Assembly: GCF_001651805.1 (NCBI RefSeq)
Contig: NZ_CP015839.1
Location: forward strand, 3,224,001 to 3,288,000
From: Marinobacterium aestuarii
Lineage (GTDB): Bacteria; Pseudomonadota; Gammaproteobacteria; Pseudomonadales; Balneatricaceae
Direction of reading: 5' to 3'
Length of the DNA: 64,000 nt
In this document: in pieces, positions 35,977-44,653 of the stretch
Numbering within the stretch: position 1 is the first letter of the stretch
How the letters are laid out: each line of letters opens with the position of its first letter
Notes under the pieces: generated by a model
The model's input: the letters and a program-made list of their open reading frames with translations, nothing else
Told to the model about the DNA's origin: nothing
Database searches by the model: none
Program-made: the position numbers and the translations under genes

Positions 35977-36393
35977 ATGTTCGAAGCACATTTCCACACA
36001 GTATCTGAAGCGGCAGCGCCCTGCCGGGCCCAGCCCAGGCACGATTTGCAGGCGCAGCAGCACGCCGATACACAGATAAATACATTGCCACATACACAAA
36101 AAAGTACAGAACAGGGCCTCACCCGGCGCCTCCAAAGCCTGCGTCACGCATGCCCACTGCACGCCTGGGCCGCCCCCGGCAAGCGCAAGGACGCCAGCGG
36201 CAAGGTTCGCGAGCACTGGTTTCTGTATATCGAATACTGCACCGACAAGGGCGCGCGGATCTGGCAAAAACTGGAACGCGCCCAGACCCACTGCAGCCTG
36301 GACGCGCTCTTCGAACTGGCACTCCAGACAGAGCTGCCAGGCATTGATAGCGAGCGTACCCGCCTTTGGCTGCAGATGCACCGCGGTCACTGA
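35977..36393 (+). CDS. Hypothetical protein
   Basis: 138 residues from ATG 35977, chosen because GGGAG stands six bases upstream; an in-frame ATG at 35917 lacks this. The C-terminal half (REHWFLYIEYCTDKGARIWQKLERA and following helices) looks like a compact folded domain. Family not recognised. A nearly coextensive ORF on the opposite strand has poorer composition and is taken as a shadow. Convergent with the TraB gene. Confidence 0.55.
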   Translation: MFEAHFHTVSEAAAPCRAQPRHDLQAQQHADTQINTLPHTQKSTEQGLTRRLQSLRHACPLHAWAAPGKRKDASGKVREHWFLYIEYCTDKGARIWQKLERAQTHCSLDALFELALQTELPGIDSERTRLWLQMHRGH

Positions 36394-36431
36394 GCCACAG
36401 TCACCGCAGTGCCGTTGTTATTCCACAGCGG

Positions 36432-37313
36432 CTACTGCATTGCCTCGACCGTAAAGCCAAGCCCGCGCGCGCGGGACAGCAACCCATCCGGCCCCACCAG
36501 ATGGGCCGCGCCCACCAGTACCAGCTCGGTTTGCGGGCTATGCAGCAAGGCCTCTATCTGCGACCACCAGAGTCGGTTACGCTCCAGCACCAGGGTGCGA
36601 TAAAGCGGTTCGTACTCGAGCTTCAACTGCAGCACCAGCTCATCGTACAGCACCGCCTCATCACCCCGGCGCCAGGCATCAATCAGGGTATCGAGCATGG
36701 CGCTGTCGACTTCCAGCTCATCGAGCACCTGGGTCATGAAGAGGTCGGGATCCTCCTCCCCCATCGAAAACAGATATTCCAGATGCTGCTCAATGGTCTC
36801 GAGCCCAATCACCGGCTTGCCATCATCCAGCGCCTGGCGATACAGGCGCATGTCGACACCTTCCTCTGTTGCCCCAAGGCGCATCATTTCAATGCCCAGC
36901 AACGTCAGAAATACACCGGATGGCCGCAGCGGCTGCAGCATCTGCGGCGCCAGTCCGTGACTGACGGCGTAGCGCTCCAGCCGCTGCCAGGTTGACTCCG
37001 ACACATGCTCCGACAAACTGCCACCATCGGCATAGACCATTCCCTGTGCGATCAGACCCTGTACATCCGGTTGCGCCAAAGCGCCGAGATCCGCCTCAAA
37101 CAGCAACACATCAGACTGCGCATAGACCTCATCGAACACGCCTGGCAACGGCAAGTCCCCGGGCCTGAGCATATGCACCGTCGCCCCCAGATAGAGCACA
37201 CTGGAACCATCTGCAATACGCCACACCGGACTTTGCGCCCAGAGCGGCGGCGCACAGAATAGCAACAGCGTCACCGCACACTGCAGCAACACTCTCAGAT
37301 ATCCTTTTAGCAT
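36432..37313 (-). CDS. TraB/GumN family protein
   Basis: 293 residues from ATG 37313; the longer in-frame reading runs into the heptamer array and is rejected. Signal peptide at about 1-26 (LLLFCAPPLWAQS). The mature part matches TraB/GumN proteins: SVLYLGATVHMLRPGD near the start (G-x-x-H motif), LFEADLG, and LVLVGAAHLVGPDGLL near the C-terminus (second GxxH). Members resemble Tiki-type metal-dependent proteases; the role in bacteria is not settled. Stands before the heptamer array and the carboxypeptidase gene. Confidence 0.85.
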   Translation of the reverse strand: MLKGYLRVLLQCAVTLLLFCAPPLWAQSPVWRIADGSSVLYLGATVHMLRPGDLPLPGVFDEVYAQSDVLLFEADLGALAQPDVQGLIAQGMVYADGGSLSEHVSESTWQRLERYAVSHGLAPQMLQPLRPSGVFLTLLGIEMMRLGATEEGVDMRLYRQALDDGKPVIGLETIEQHLEYLFSMGEEDPDLFMTQVLDELEVDSAMLDTLIDAWRRGDEAVLYDELVLQLKLEYEPLYRTLVLERNRLWWSQIEALLHSPQTELVLVGAAHLVGPDGLLSRARGLGFTVEAMQ

Positions 37314-37369
37314 TCGCACCTTCAACCAGATTCTCCCGCAATAAACCGACCCGGACTTGCCGTGCTCCG

Positions 37370-37425
37370 TTTCCGCTTTCGACTTTCGACCTTTTACTTT
37401 CAACTGTCGACTTGCCACTTTTCAG
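37370..37425. repeat. Degenerate heptanucleotide array
   Basis: Eight consecutive 7-base units in register: TTTCCGC, TTTCGAC, TTTCGAC, CTTTTAC, TTTCAAC, TGTCGAC, TTGCCAC, TTTTCAG. Lies between the TraB-family and carboxypeptidase genes. Confidence 0.8.
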
Positions 37426-37440
37426 TTCCCACCCAGAGTC

Positions 37441-38736
37441 TCAGCGCTTGGCGTAGCCCGGCAAATTAAGCATGAAAGGCGGCTGGGCGACACAGTCTAG
37501 ATTTTTGGCCCGCATCCGCAGGCAAACGACACCGACATTGTCGCGCTTGTAACCGATCAGCAACGCCTTCCAGGACGTGCCGTTTTCCATATCCCGCTCC
37601 AGCAGCAACGGACGCCCGCCTTCCAAAGCCCCACCCAGCTGCGCCTTAACCGTTGCGATGGCGCGCCGCGCCTGAGCCCGGTCAGGATAGATCCCCAGCA
37701 GCAGACCCCAGCTTTCAATCGGCCAGATCGCCTGCTGCTCTCCCCTCGCGGGGCCCCGCTCACAGCCGCTGCGCCCGATCGGGCCTTGCATCGCCACGGA
37801 CTGCAGCTCGGGCCGCTGCATAAACGGCGGACTCTCAGCCATAGAGTCGGATGCTGTAACCGAGGCGGCAAAGCCTTCATCCAGCAACAGCTTCACCTGC
37901 TTGTCCCGCGCCGCCCGGCTATTCGCCCCCAGCACCACCGCAAGCAGGCGCCGGTTATCACGCCGTGCCGAGACCGCAATGTTGTAGCCCGCCGCGCAGG
38001 TGAAACCGGTCTTCAGACCATCCACACCCGGATAGCGCCCGAGCATGCCGTTATGGGTGTGCAGGGTGCGACCCTTGTAGCGGGTCGAGCGAGTAGCAAA
38101 AAGCCCGTAGCGCTGGGGAAAGTCCTGCAACAGACGCCAGGCCAGAATGGCCTGGTCCCGCGCCGTGGTTACCTGCTGCGCATCGGGCAGGCCGCTGGCA
38201 TTGCGATAGTGGGTATCCGCCATGCCAAGCGTCTGCGCACGCGCCGTCATCTGCTCGGCAAAGCGCGCTTCGCTCCCGCCCAGCGCCTCGGCCAGCACCA
38301 CAGCGACATCATTGGACGACACTGTAGCCAGCGCTTCTATCGCCTGCGCCACTGTGATTGTGGCTCCCGCACGCAGCCCGAGCCGCACGGCGGGCTGCGC
38401 CGCCGCCTGCCGGGACACCGGCAAGGCAGCATCCAGCGTCAGCCGACCCGCATCGAGTGCCTCGAATGTCAGATAGAGTGTCATGAGTTTGGCCAGCGAT
38501 GCCGGATACCACTGCTGATCGAGCCCCTCCTGGCGCAGAATTTCACCGCTGGCGGCATCCAGCAGCAGCACCGGATTGCCAGCCCGCGCCGACGGCATCG
38601 TCGCGCAGAATACCAACAGCAGCAGCAACAGATGCAGCAACGCTTTAAGCAGGACAGGAAAAGACTGCGCTGAACGGACACAAGCGCGCACGCAGACAAG
38701 AGCAGGAAAGAACGACAGTAAATAACCGTTGGGCAT
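37441..38736 (-). CDS. D-alanyl-D-alanine carboxypeptidase (peptidase S11) with SPOR-like C-terminus
   Basis: 431 residues. Hydrophobic export segment at about 30-48. Penicillin-binding motifs are intact: SLAK (S80 to K83), SSN near 140 and KTG near 242. Residues about 340-400 (WGLLLGIYPDRAQARRAIATVKAQL) have the pattern of a SPOR domain, which binds denuded septal glycan. It removes the terminal D-Ala from stem peptides. Not part of a clear operon. The long N-terminus before the signal suggests a possible later start, but no better ATG exists. Confidence 0.88.
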   Translation of the reverse strand: MPNGYLLSFFPALVCVRACVRSAQSFPVLLKALLHLLLLLLVFCATMPSARAGNPVLLLDAASGEILRQEGLDQQWYPASLAKLMTLYLTFEALDAGRLTLDAALPVSRQAAAQPAVRLGLRAGATITVAQAIEALATVSSNDVAVVLAEALGGSEARFAEQMTARAQTLGMADTHYRNASGLPDAQQVTTARDQAILAWRLLQDFPQRYGLFATRSTRYKGRTLHTHNGMLGRYPGVDGLKTGFTCAAGYNIAVSARRDNRRLLAVVLGANSRAARDKQVKLLLDEGFAASVTASDSMAESPPFMQRPELQSVAMQGPIGRSGCERGPARGEQQAIWPIESWGLLLGIYPDRAQARRAIATVKAQLGGALEGGRPLLLERDMENGTSWKALLIGYKRDNVGVVCLRMRAKNLDCVAQPPFMLNLPGYAKR

Positions 38737-38880
38737 GATAGTTCAGCTTCCCTTCGACGCCAGGCCAAAAGACCCTCGGAACCAAAACCGCAGTGATTGA
38801 AGGATGCCTATCAGCATAGGCCATGGGCGGGGCCGCACCAGACTCCGACAACAAGGATCACAGAGAAAGCTCTCTCCTCT

Positions 38881-38901
38881 CTCTGCGCTCTGCGCTCTGC
38901 G
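38881..38901. repeat. Short heptanucleotide array (CTCTGCG)3
   Basis: Three perfect 7-base units in the gap between the carboxypeptidase and glycosyltransferase genes. Confidence 0.75.
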
Positions 38902-38910
38902 CGCAAGAAT

Positions 38911-38934
38911 GACAAAAGCCGCCGGGAGGCGGCT
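38911..38934 (-). terminator. Terminator of the glycosyltransferase gene
   Basis: On the minus strand AGCCGCC, loop TCCC, GGCGGCT, then TTTTGTC, immediately at the stop codon. Seven-base-pair stem with a short T-run. Confidence 0.6.
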
Positions 38935-40142
38935 CAGACGCCAGTATGCGCCAGTGCGAGCATTTCGGCTTCATAGGCCGGCTGCAGCTGACGCCAGCCA
39001 AAGCGTTGCAGCGACAACTGCAATGGAGCAACCACTGGACTCATCCGCATACTGGCGGCTGCACTCCCAGCAGCACTCGCAGCTATGCGGGCCTGACGTT
39101 CGATCAGGTCGACCGCATGGCCCGCCTCAGCGGCCAGATCATCAGCAACACTGGCATAAAGACCGGACGGGGGCACGAGTTCGGGATACACCAGCCGATC
39201 TGGCAATACCGGCAGGCAACCCGCCGCCAGAGCCTCAAGCACCGCCAGCCCCTGGAACTCGTGCTCGGCCGTGGACAGCACCAGATCCGCCGAGCGCAAC
39301 CAGGCCTGATACTCGGCCCGCGTCTCGGCAAAGCCGAACTGCACCAGCCGATGCCCAAAGCGGGCACCGATCTCGGCAAATTCCGCCGGCGTATGGCGAA
39401 AGCTCTGCCCCAGCAGACAGAGCCGGTAGTCGAGCTGTCGCGCTTCCAGTGCCTGCAAAATGGCCAGCAGACGGCGCGGCCCCTTGTCGTATTCCCAGCG
39501 TGCCGACCACAGCAGACGCACCGGCCGCGGCAAAGCGCCCCCTGCATCAGGACCACCACCTGCAACAGACGCGCTCCAGCGCACATCGAAACCCTCACCC
39601 GCGCCTCTGGGCTCAAAACAGCTGTCCGCCAGTGGAACCGGCAGCACCGCCGAGCGCTCACGCAGCAACGACACTATGCCGGGCGGCACCTGATCCGGCA
39701 GTTTTTTCAGCAAGGCAGCTGCGCCGGCCAGAAAGGTGTCACGGTTATAGGCGGAATTGAACAGCACCCGCTCAGCCGCCAGCGCCGTGTAGATATTGAG
39801 AATCTTGGGCTCAACCGCCTTGAAGGCGCGCTCGGACTCGGGATAGGCAAACTGGTTTTCGTGAAAATACACCAGGGTCGGCACCCGGCTCAGGGCCGGC
39901 ACCAGGCCGCGCAGTGCCGACAGATCGGTCATGGAGGTGGCCAGCACCAGATCATAGGGGCGCTGCAGCGTTTCACGCTCGTTAAAGGCCCAGCTCAGAC
40001 TGTTGCCACGAATGCGCCAGGAAAAGTAGCGTGGCGCAAGCGTCAGCAAGGTCCAGTCCCAGTGCGGCATACCGCCTATCAACTGGCGATACCAGTGCTG
40101 ATGACTGGCCGCATCGTAGGCCGATAACAGCAGTACCCGCAC
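38934..40142 (-). CDS. Putative tRNA-queuosine alpha-mannosyltransferase (DUF3524 glycosyltransferase)
   Basis: 402 residues from GTG 40142, two bases after the thioesterase stop. The N-terminal half carries the DUF3524 pattern (LLLSAYDAASHQHWYRQL, LTLAPRYFSWRIRGNSLSW, LATSMTDLSALRGL, YFHENQFAYP). The C-terminal half is a GT4-type nucleotide-sugar domain (LWSARWEYDKGP, and STAEHEFQGLAVLEALAAGCLPVLP). The vertebrate relative mannosylates queuosine in tRNA-Asp, so a similar tRNA modification is inferred; bacterial substrate not shown here. Translationally close to the YciA-type gene, a pairing with no obvious metabolic logic. Confidence 0.85.
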   Translation of the reverse strand: MRVLLLSAYDAASHQHWYRQLIGGMPHWDWTLLTLAPRYFSWRIRGNSLSWAFNERETLQRPYDLVLATSMTDLSALRGLVPALSRVPTLVYFHENQFAYPESERAFKAVEPKILNIYTALAAERVLFNSAYNRDTFLAGAAALLKKLPDQVPPGIVSLLRERSAVLPVPLADSCFEPRGAGEGFDVRWSASVAGGGPDAGGALPRPVRLLWSARWEYDKGPRRLLAILQALEARQLDYRLCLLGQSFRHTPAEFAEIGARFGHRLVQFGFAETRAEYQAWLRSADLVLSTAEHEFQGLAVLEALAAGCLPVLPDRLVYPELVPPSGLYASVADDLAAEAGHAVDLIERQARIAASAAGSAAASMRMSPVVAPLQLSLQRFGWRQLQPAYEAEMLALAHTGV

Positions 40143-40144
40143 GA

Positions 40145-40615
40145 TCAGTCGCGGGGGATAGGGCGTTTGACACCGCCCTCGTCGATCGCCACATAGGTAA
40201 AGACAGCTTCCGTTACCCTGAAGTGTGGTCGACTGCCCTTCTCGCGACTCAGACGCGGGCGCACCCAGACCTCCAGATGCAGTGCAACCGAGGTGTTGCC
40301 CTGCTGCTTCACGGCACCGTAACAACAGACCACATCCCCCACCTGCACCGGACGGATAAACTTCATCGAATCCACCGCTACTGTGACAACGGGGCCCGCT
40401 GCAATCTGCTGTGCCAGAATACCGCCGGCAATATCCATCTGGGACATGATCCAGCCGCCAAAGATATCGCCATTGGTGTTGGTGTCGGCGGGCATGGCCA
40501 GGGTACGCAGCAACAGATCGCCACCGGGCTCCCCGGGGCTGATGGACTCCGACAAGCCGGACCCTGTGCTCTCGCCTGTACCCTGCTGCGGGTTCTGCTT
40601 GGTACTATTGGCCAT
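40145..40615 (-). CDS. YciA-type acyl-CoA thioesterase
   Basis: 156 residues. Hot-dog fold enzyme; the NTNGDIFGGWIMSQMDIAGGI motif supplies the catalytic Asp region and VDSMKFIRPVQVGD is the second conserved block. It hydrolyses short to medium acyl-CoA. The 30-residue N-terminal extension is Ser/Gly-rich and probably disordered. Directly upstream of the queuosine glycosyltransferase with two bases between. Confidence 0.9.
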   Translation of the reverse strand: MANSTKQNPQQGTGESTGSGLSESISPGEPGGDLLLRTLAMPADTNTNGDIFGGWIMSQMDIAGGILAQQIAAGPVVTVAVDSMKFIRPVQVGDVVCCYGAVKQQGNTSVALHLEVWVRPRLSREKGSRPHFRVTEAVFTYVAIDEGGVKRPIPRD

Positions 40616-40727
40616 CTGTTTCTCCTGTTATCGGACCTGAAACCGGCCCGACGGTGCAACCCAGCGCGGTATTATACGCACCCACAACCGCAGCGTCCTG
40701 TATTTGCGGGCGCCGCGAGCACAACGA

Positions 40728-40756
40728 TAGACTTGTAATACGATTTTTTGTATAAT
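40728..40756 (+). promoter_or_regulatory. Candidate sigma-70 promoter of the helicase gene
   Basis: TAGACT (40728-40733), 17-base spacer, TATAAT (40751-40756). This leaves a 5' untranslated region of about 65 bases before ATG 40828. Confidence 0.5.
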
Positions 40757-40827
40757 ACGCGACCTTTTCCCCCATCCAGATTCTGTGCCCCGCGCACCGG
40801 GTCTCAGTTTCACAGGTACTTCAATCC

Positions 40828-42633
40828 ATGTCAGATGCTGGTGAACAGCTCTCCTTTACCTCTCTCGGTCTGTCCGAACCGGTGCTCAAAGCACTGACCG
40901 ATGTCGGTTACGAAACTCCATCTCCGATTCAGGCGGCTAGTATTCCGTTCTTGCTCGCCGGCAGAGATCTGCTGGGCATGGCACAGACTGGCACTGGTAA
41001 AACCGCTGCCTTCGCACTGCCGCTTCTGTCCCGTTTGGACACTACACGTCGCGAACCCCAAATGCTGGTGCTGGCGCCTACGCGCGAGCTCGCAATCCAG
41101 GTTGCTGAAGCTTGCCAGACGTACGCCAAGCACATCCCGGATTTCCATGTCCTGCCGATCTACGGCGGCCAGGCCTATGATACCCAGCTGCGCCAGCTCA
41201 AGCGTGGCGCTCAGGTGATCGTTGGCACACCGGGCCGTGTTATGGACCATTTGCGTCGCGGCTCACTCAAACTCGACACACTCAGCGCCATGGTGCTGGA
41301 TGAGGCCGACGAAATGCTGCGCATGGGTTTCATCGACGATGTCGAATGGATCCTTGAGCACACGCCCAAGACCCGCCAGATTGCTCTGTTCTCGGCTACC
41401 ATGCCGCCGCAGATCAAGCGCGTTGCACAGAAATACCTGAACAATCCTGAAGAAGTCCGGATTGTCAGCAAGACGTCGACCGCACCGACCATCACGCAGA
41501 AATACCTGCGCGTCAGCAGCCATCACAAGATGGAAGCCCTGACCCGCATCCTCGAAATCGAATCTTTCGAGGCCATGCTGATCTTTGTGCGCACCAAGTC
41601 GGCCACCGAAGAGCTGGCCAGCAAACTGTCCGCCCGCGGCCATGCTGCTGAAGCCCTTAATGGCGATATTTCACAGCAGCAGCGCGAGCGCATTGTCGAA
41701 CGCCTCAAAGGCGGCAAGATCGATATCCTCGTGGGTACCGACGTTGTTGCCCGCGGCTTGGACGTTGAACGTATCAGCCACGTGCTGAACTACGACATCC
41801 CCTACGATACCGAATCCTATGTGCACCGTATCGGCCGCACCGGCCGTGCCGGACGCAAGGGCGAAGCGATCCTGTTCGTGGCACCGCGTGAAACTCGCAT
41901 GCTCTACGCCATCGAAAAGGCCACCCGCCAGCCGCTGGAACGTATCGAACTGCCGAGCGTTGGCGTGATCAACGAAAAACGTGTTGAGCGTTTCATGCAG
42001 CGCATCAGTGACACCCTGGATAACGGTGAAATGTCCACTTATCTGGACCTGCTGACCGACTACCAGAAAGAGCACGACACCGATCCGCTGCAGATCGCCG
42101 CTGCCCTCGCCCTGATGGCCCAGGGTGAAACACCCCTGCTGCTGGACGAGCGTGAAATCCCGCAGCCACGTGAATACAAGGACGAGCAGCCGCGCGAGCG
42201 CCGTGGACCGATCAATGTTAATCCGACAGCCCGCCCGCTGAAGGATCATCCCGAGATCGAAATGCAGCGCTTTGTGGTCATGGTTGGCCGCAGCCACGGC
42301 GTTATGCCGAAAAACATCGTTGGCGCCATCGCCAACGAAGCCAACATGGCTGCCAACCTGATCGGCCAGATCGATCTGTTCGACGACTACAGCACCGTTG
42401 ACCTTCCGGCCGGCATGCCCGCCAAGGTTATGCAGGTTCTGAAGAAAGCCTTCGTGTGTGGACAGCGCCTGAACATTCATGCGGCCGGCGAAACGCCAGA
42501 CGCTGCTGATCGTGGCGCTCCCTCACGCGGCGCACGTCGCCCAGGCGGCCCTAACAAGGGTGCTCCCAACCGCAGCCGTAGCAGCAAGCCTCGCGAAGGC
42601 GCTGCTCCGAACCGCCGTCCGCCGCAGAAGTAA
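40828..42633 (+). CDS. deaD: DEAD-box ATP-dependent RNA helicase, DeaD/CsdA type
   Basis: 601 residues. Q motif (SFTSLGLSEPVLKALTDVGYETPSPIQ), AQTGTGKT, PTRELAIQ, LDEADEM, SAT and HRIGRTGRAGR are all intact. Residues about 470-550 (VVMVGRSHGVMPKNIVGAIANE) form the DbpA-type RNA-binding domain, followed by a basic Arg/Pro/Gly tail. It unwinds RNA in ribosome assembly and cold-adapted translation. Monocistronic, with its own promoter candidate and a strong downstream terminator. Confidence 0.95.
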   Translation: MSDAGEQLSFTSLGLSEPVLKALTDVGYETPSPIQAASIPFLLAGRDLLGMAQTGTGKTAAFALPLLSRLDTTRREPQMLVLAPTRELAIQVAEACQTYAKHIPDFHVLPIYGGQAYDTQLRQLKRGAQVIVGTPGRVMDHLRRGSLKLDTLSAMVLDEADEMLRMGFIDDVEWILEHTPKTRQIALFSATMPPQIKRVAQKYLNNPEEVRIVSKTSTAPTITQKYLRVSSHHKMEALTRILEIESFEAMLIFVRTKSATEELASKLSARGHAAEALNGDISQQQRERIVERLKGGKIDILVGTDVVARGLDVERISHVLNYDIPYDTESYVHRIGRTGRAGRKGEAILFVAPRETRMLYAIEKATRQPLERIELPSVGVINEKRVERFMQRISDTLDNGEMSTYLDLLTDYQKEHDTDPLQIAAALALMAQGETPLLLDEREIPQPREYKDEQPRERRGPINVNPTARPLKDHPEIEMQRFVVMVGRSHGVMPKNIVGAIANEANMAANLIGQIDLFDDYSTVDLPAGMPAKVMQVLKKAFVCGQRLNIHAAGETPDAADRGAPSRGARRPGGPNKGAPNRSRSSKPREGAAPNRRPPQK

Positions 42634-42797
42634 CACTCCTGGGCCCCGGCAGCCGCTCAGCACTGTAGCGGTTGCCGGGGTGCAGATAAGCGGCTGACGA
42701 GATCCAAGCTCCAAGAGACAGCGCGCATCACGCGAGCTCAGGCAGCAGCGTTAGCGTCAGAGGCAACAACTTCTAAAGCAAATGCCAAAGCCACACA

Positions 42798-42835
42798 AAA
42801 AAGCCCGCGACCGGCAACCCGGTCGCGGGCTTTTT
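42798..42835. terminator. Bidirectional terminator between deaD and alr
   Basis: A 17-bp stem built on AAAAAGCCCGCGACCGG (42798-42814) and its complement (42819-42835) with loop CAAC. A-run and T-run on either side serve both converging genes. Confidence 0.88.
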
Positions 42836-42876
42836 CATGGGCAGCGCTTAAGGCCCTGCCCGACACCCACCGCCTG

Positions 42877-43959
42877 TCAGGCGTTGTGATATTCCAGCGT
42901 CACTCGGCGGGTCAGACAGGTCAGCAAGGTATAAGGGATGGTGTTGCAGAACTGCGCCACTTCCGATACCGGCAGCTGCGGCCCCCAGAGTTCCACCCTA
43001 TCGCCAATTTTGGCATCGGCAATGTCGGTAATATCGATGGTCATCATATCCATGGACACTCGCCCGGCGGTCACGGTGCGCTGCCCCTTAACCACCACTG
43101 GCGTACCACTGATGGCATGACGCGGATAACCATCACCGTACCCCATGGCAATAGTGGCAATACGGCTCGGCCGCTGACAGATAAAGCTGGCACCATATCC
43201 CACCGCATCACCCACTTCCAGATCATGAATGGCGATAATCTCGGTGCTCAGGGTCATGGCCGGTTGCAGCTTGGCGGCCTCTTCCTGCGCCACCTCAAAG
43301 GGCGTCGCCCCCCAGAGCATCAGCCCCGGGCGCAGCCAGTCGCGGCGCGCCTGGGGCCAGGCCAGGGTGGCCGGCGAGTTGGCCAGACTGTGGGGCGCAT
43401 CAATGCCCTCCACTGCCTGATCAAAAACCGCAATCTGACGCTCAGTAGTGTCCTGGGTCAGATCATCGGCGCAGGCGAAATGACTCATCAGGGTGATTTC
43501 CGCCACCTGCGGCAAGGCACGCAAGCGGGTGTAGGCGGCGTGAAAGTCACGCGGCGGGATACCCAGACGATGCATGCCCGAATCCATCTTCAGCCAGACA
43601 TTCACCGGCGCTGGCAGCTCGGCGGCTTCCAGCGCATCGATCTGATGTTCACTGTGCACTGCAATCCAGAGACCGTTGCGCGCAATATAATCCAGTTCAC
43701 TGGCTTCGAAGAAACCCTCAAGCAGTATGATCGGCTGTTCGATACCGGCGTCACGCAGCTCCACCGCCTCTTCAATACAGGCCACACCGAAAGCATCCGC
43801 CTCGGCGGCCAGCGCCCTGGCTACCCTTACAGCGCCATGACCATAGGCATTGGCCTTGATGATAGCCGCCGCACGGGCATTGGGAGCCAGTGAACGGGCC
43901 AGGCGATAATTGTGACGGATGGCGGCCAGATCGATACTGGCCTTGGCTGCACGACTCAT
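42877..43959 (-). CDS. alr: Alanine racemase, catabolic DadX-like context
   Basis: 360 residues from ATG 43959 (GGAGG seven bases upstream; ATG 43965 is too close to it). PLP lysine in IIKANAYGHG (K35) and the catalytic Tyr in VGYGASFICQ. Interconverts L- and D-alanine. Followed upstream by ridA and dadA in the same direction with lrp divergent, so it is more likely the catabolic (DadX-type) racemase feeding D-alanine to DadA than the cell-wall enzyme (inference). Confidence 0.94.
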   Translation of the reverse strand: MSRAAKASIDLAAIRHNYRLARSLAPNARAAAIIKANAYGHGAVRVARALAAEADAFGVACIEEAVELRDAGIEQPIILLEGFFEASELDYIARNGLWIAVHSEHQIDALEAAELPAPVNVWLKMDSGMHRLGIPPRDFHAAYTRLRALPQVAEITLMSHFACADDLTQDTTERQIAVFDQAVEGIDAPHSLANSPATLAWPQARRDWLRPGLMLWGATPFEVAQEEAAKLQPAMTLSTEIIAIHDLEVGDAVGYGASFICQRPSRIATIAMGYGDGYPRHAISGTPVVVKGQRTVTAGRVSMDMMTIDITDIADAKIGDRVELWGPQLPVSEVAQFCNTIPYTLLTCLTRRVTLEYHNA

Positions 43960-44036
43960 ACTCATTCCTCCGAATGCCGATTAAGCTGCGAACAATCCGG
44001 GCCAGCCAGCAGCCGAGCCCGGACGGGGAGCGGGAT

Positions 44037-44426
44037 TTACTCGCCGGTTACCATGATGGCTTCAACTTCAATATCCACAGCCTTGGGCAGCTGCTTGACT
44101 GCATAAGCAGCGCGGGCTGGGTACGGCTCGGAGAAATAGCGGGACATCACTTCGTTCACCTGGGCAAAGTTGGCCAGATCAGACAGCAGGATGGTGAGCT
44201 TGACGCAATGATCCAGGGATCCACCGGCTTCTTCGGCGATAGCCTTCAGGTTTTCAAATACGCGTACGGCCTGGGCTTCAAAAGAGTCGTTCACCACTTC
44301 CATGGTGGCAGGGTCCAGCGGAATCTGGCCGGAGATGTACACGGTGTTACCCACCTTGACAGCCTGGGAGTAAGTGCCGATTGCTGCAGGGGCTTTCTCG
44401 GTGTTGATAATGCTACGGTTAGCCAT
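44037..44426 (-). CDS. ridA: 2-iminobutanoate/2-iminopropanoate deaminase
   Basis: 129 residues, standard length. The conserved R105 in [12 protein letters not shown], the [24 protein letters not shown] start and the EVEAIMV end are present. It hydrolyses reactive imines released by PLP enzymes and amine oxidases. Placed between dadA, which makes an imino acid from D-alanine, and alr, and near two serine ammonia-lyases, so its substrate is produced by its neighbours. Confidence 0.95.
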   Translation of the reverse strand: MANRSIINTEKAPAAIGTYSQAVKVGNTVYISGQIPLDPATMEVVNDSFEAQAVRVFENLKAIAEEAGGSLDHCVKLTILLSDLANFAQVNEVMSRYFSEPYPARAAYAVKQLPKAVDIEVEAIMVTGE

Positions 44427-44614
44427 GTCGCTTCCTTAGGTACTGATTAGAGGTACTGATGTGTAAACGCTATTACTCAGTGGCACTGATACGCAGAGCA
44501 TCAGCGGGCCACTTAGGATTGCAGTCGTGGCGGAGGAGTCCGAAACTGCAGGCCTAAGTGTCCTTCATTCGACAGCAAAAGTCAGCGCTGCCGTGCACGT
44601 CAAAAGGAACTGCG

Positions 44615-44644
44615 GCGACGTTGCAGCCAGGGCTGCAACGTCGC
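44615..44644 (-). terminator. Hairpin after dadA
   Basis: GCGACGTTGCAGC, loop of four, GCTGCAACGTCGC: a perfect 13-bp stem just beyond the dadA stop. On the minus strand only a weak T-rich stretch follows, so it may terminate or separate dadA from ridA. Confidence 0.55.
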
Positions 44645-44653
44645 ACAGCAGGA

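Noticed and set aside
35911-36390. Minus-strand ORF of 159 codons
   Set aside because: It mirrors the plus-strand gene at 35977-36393, which has a good ribosome binding site and more protein-like composition.
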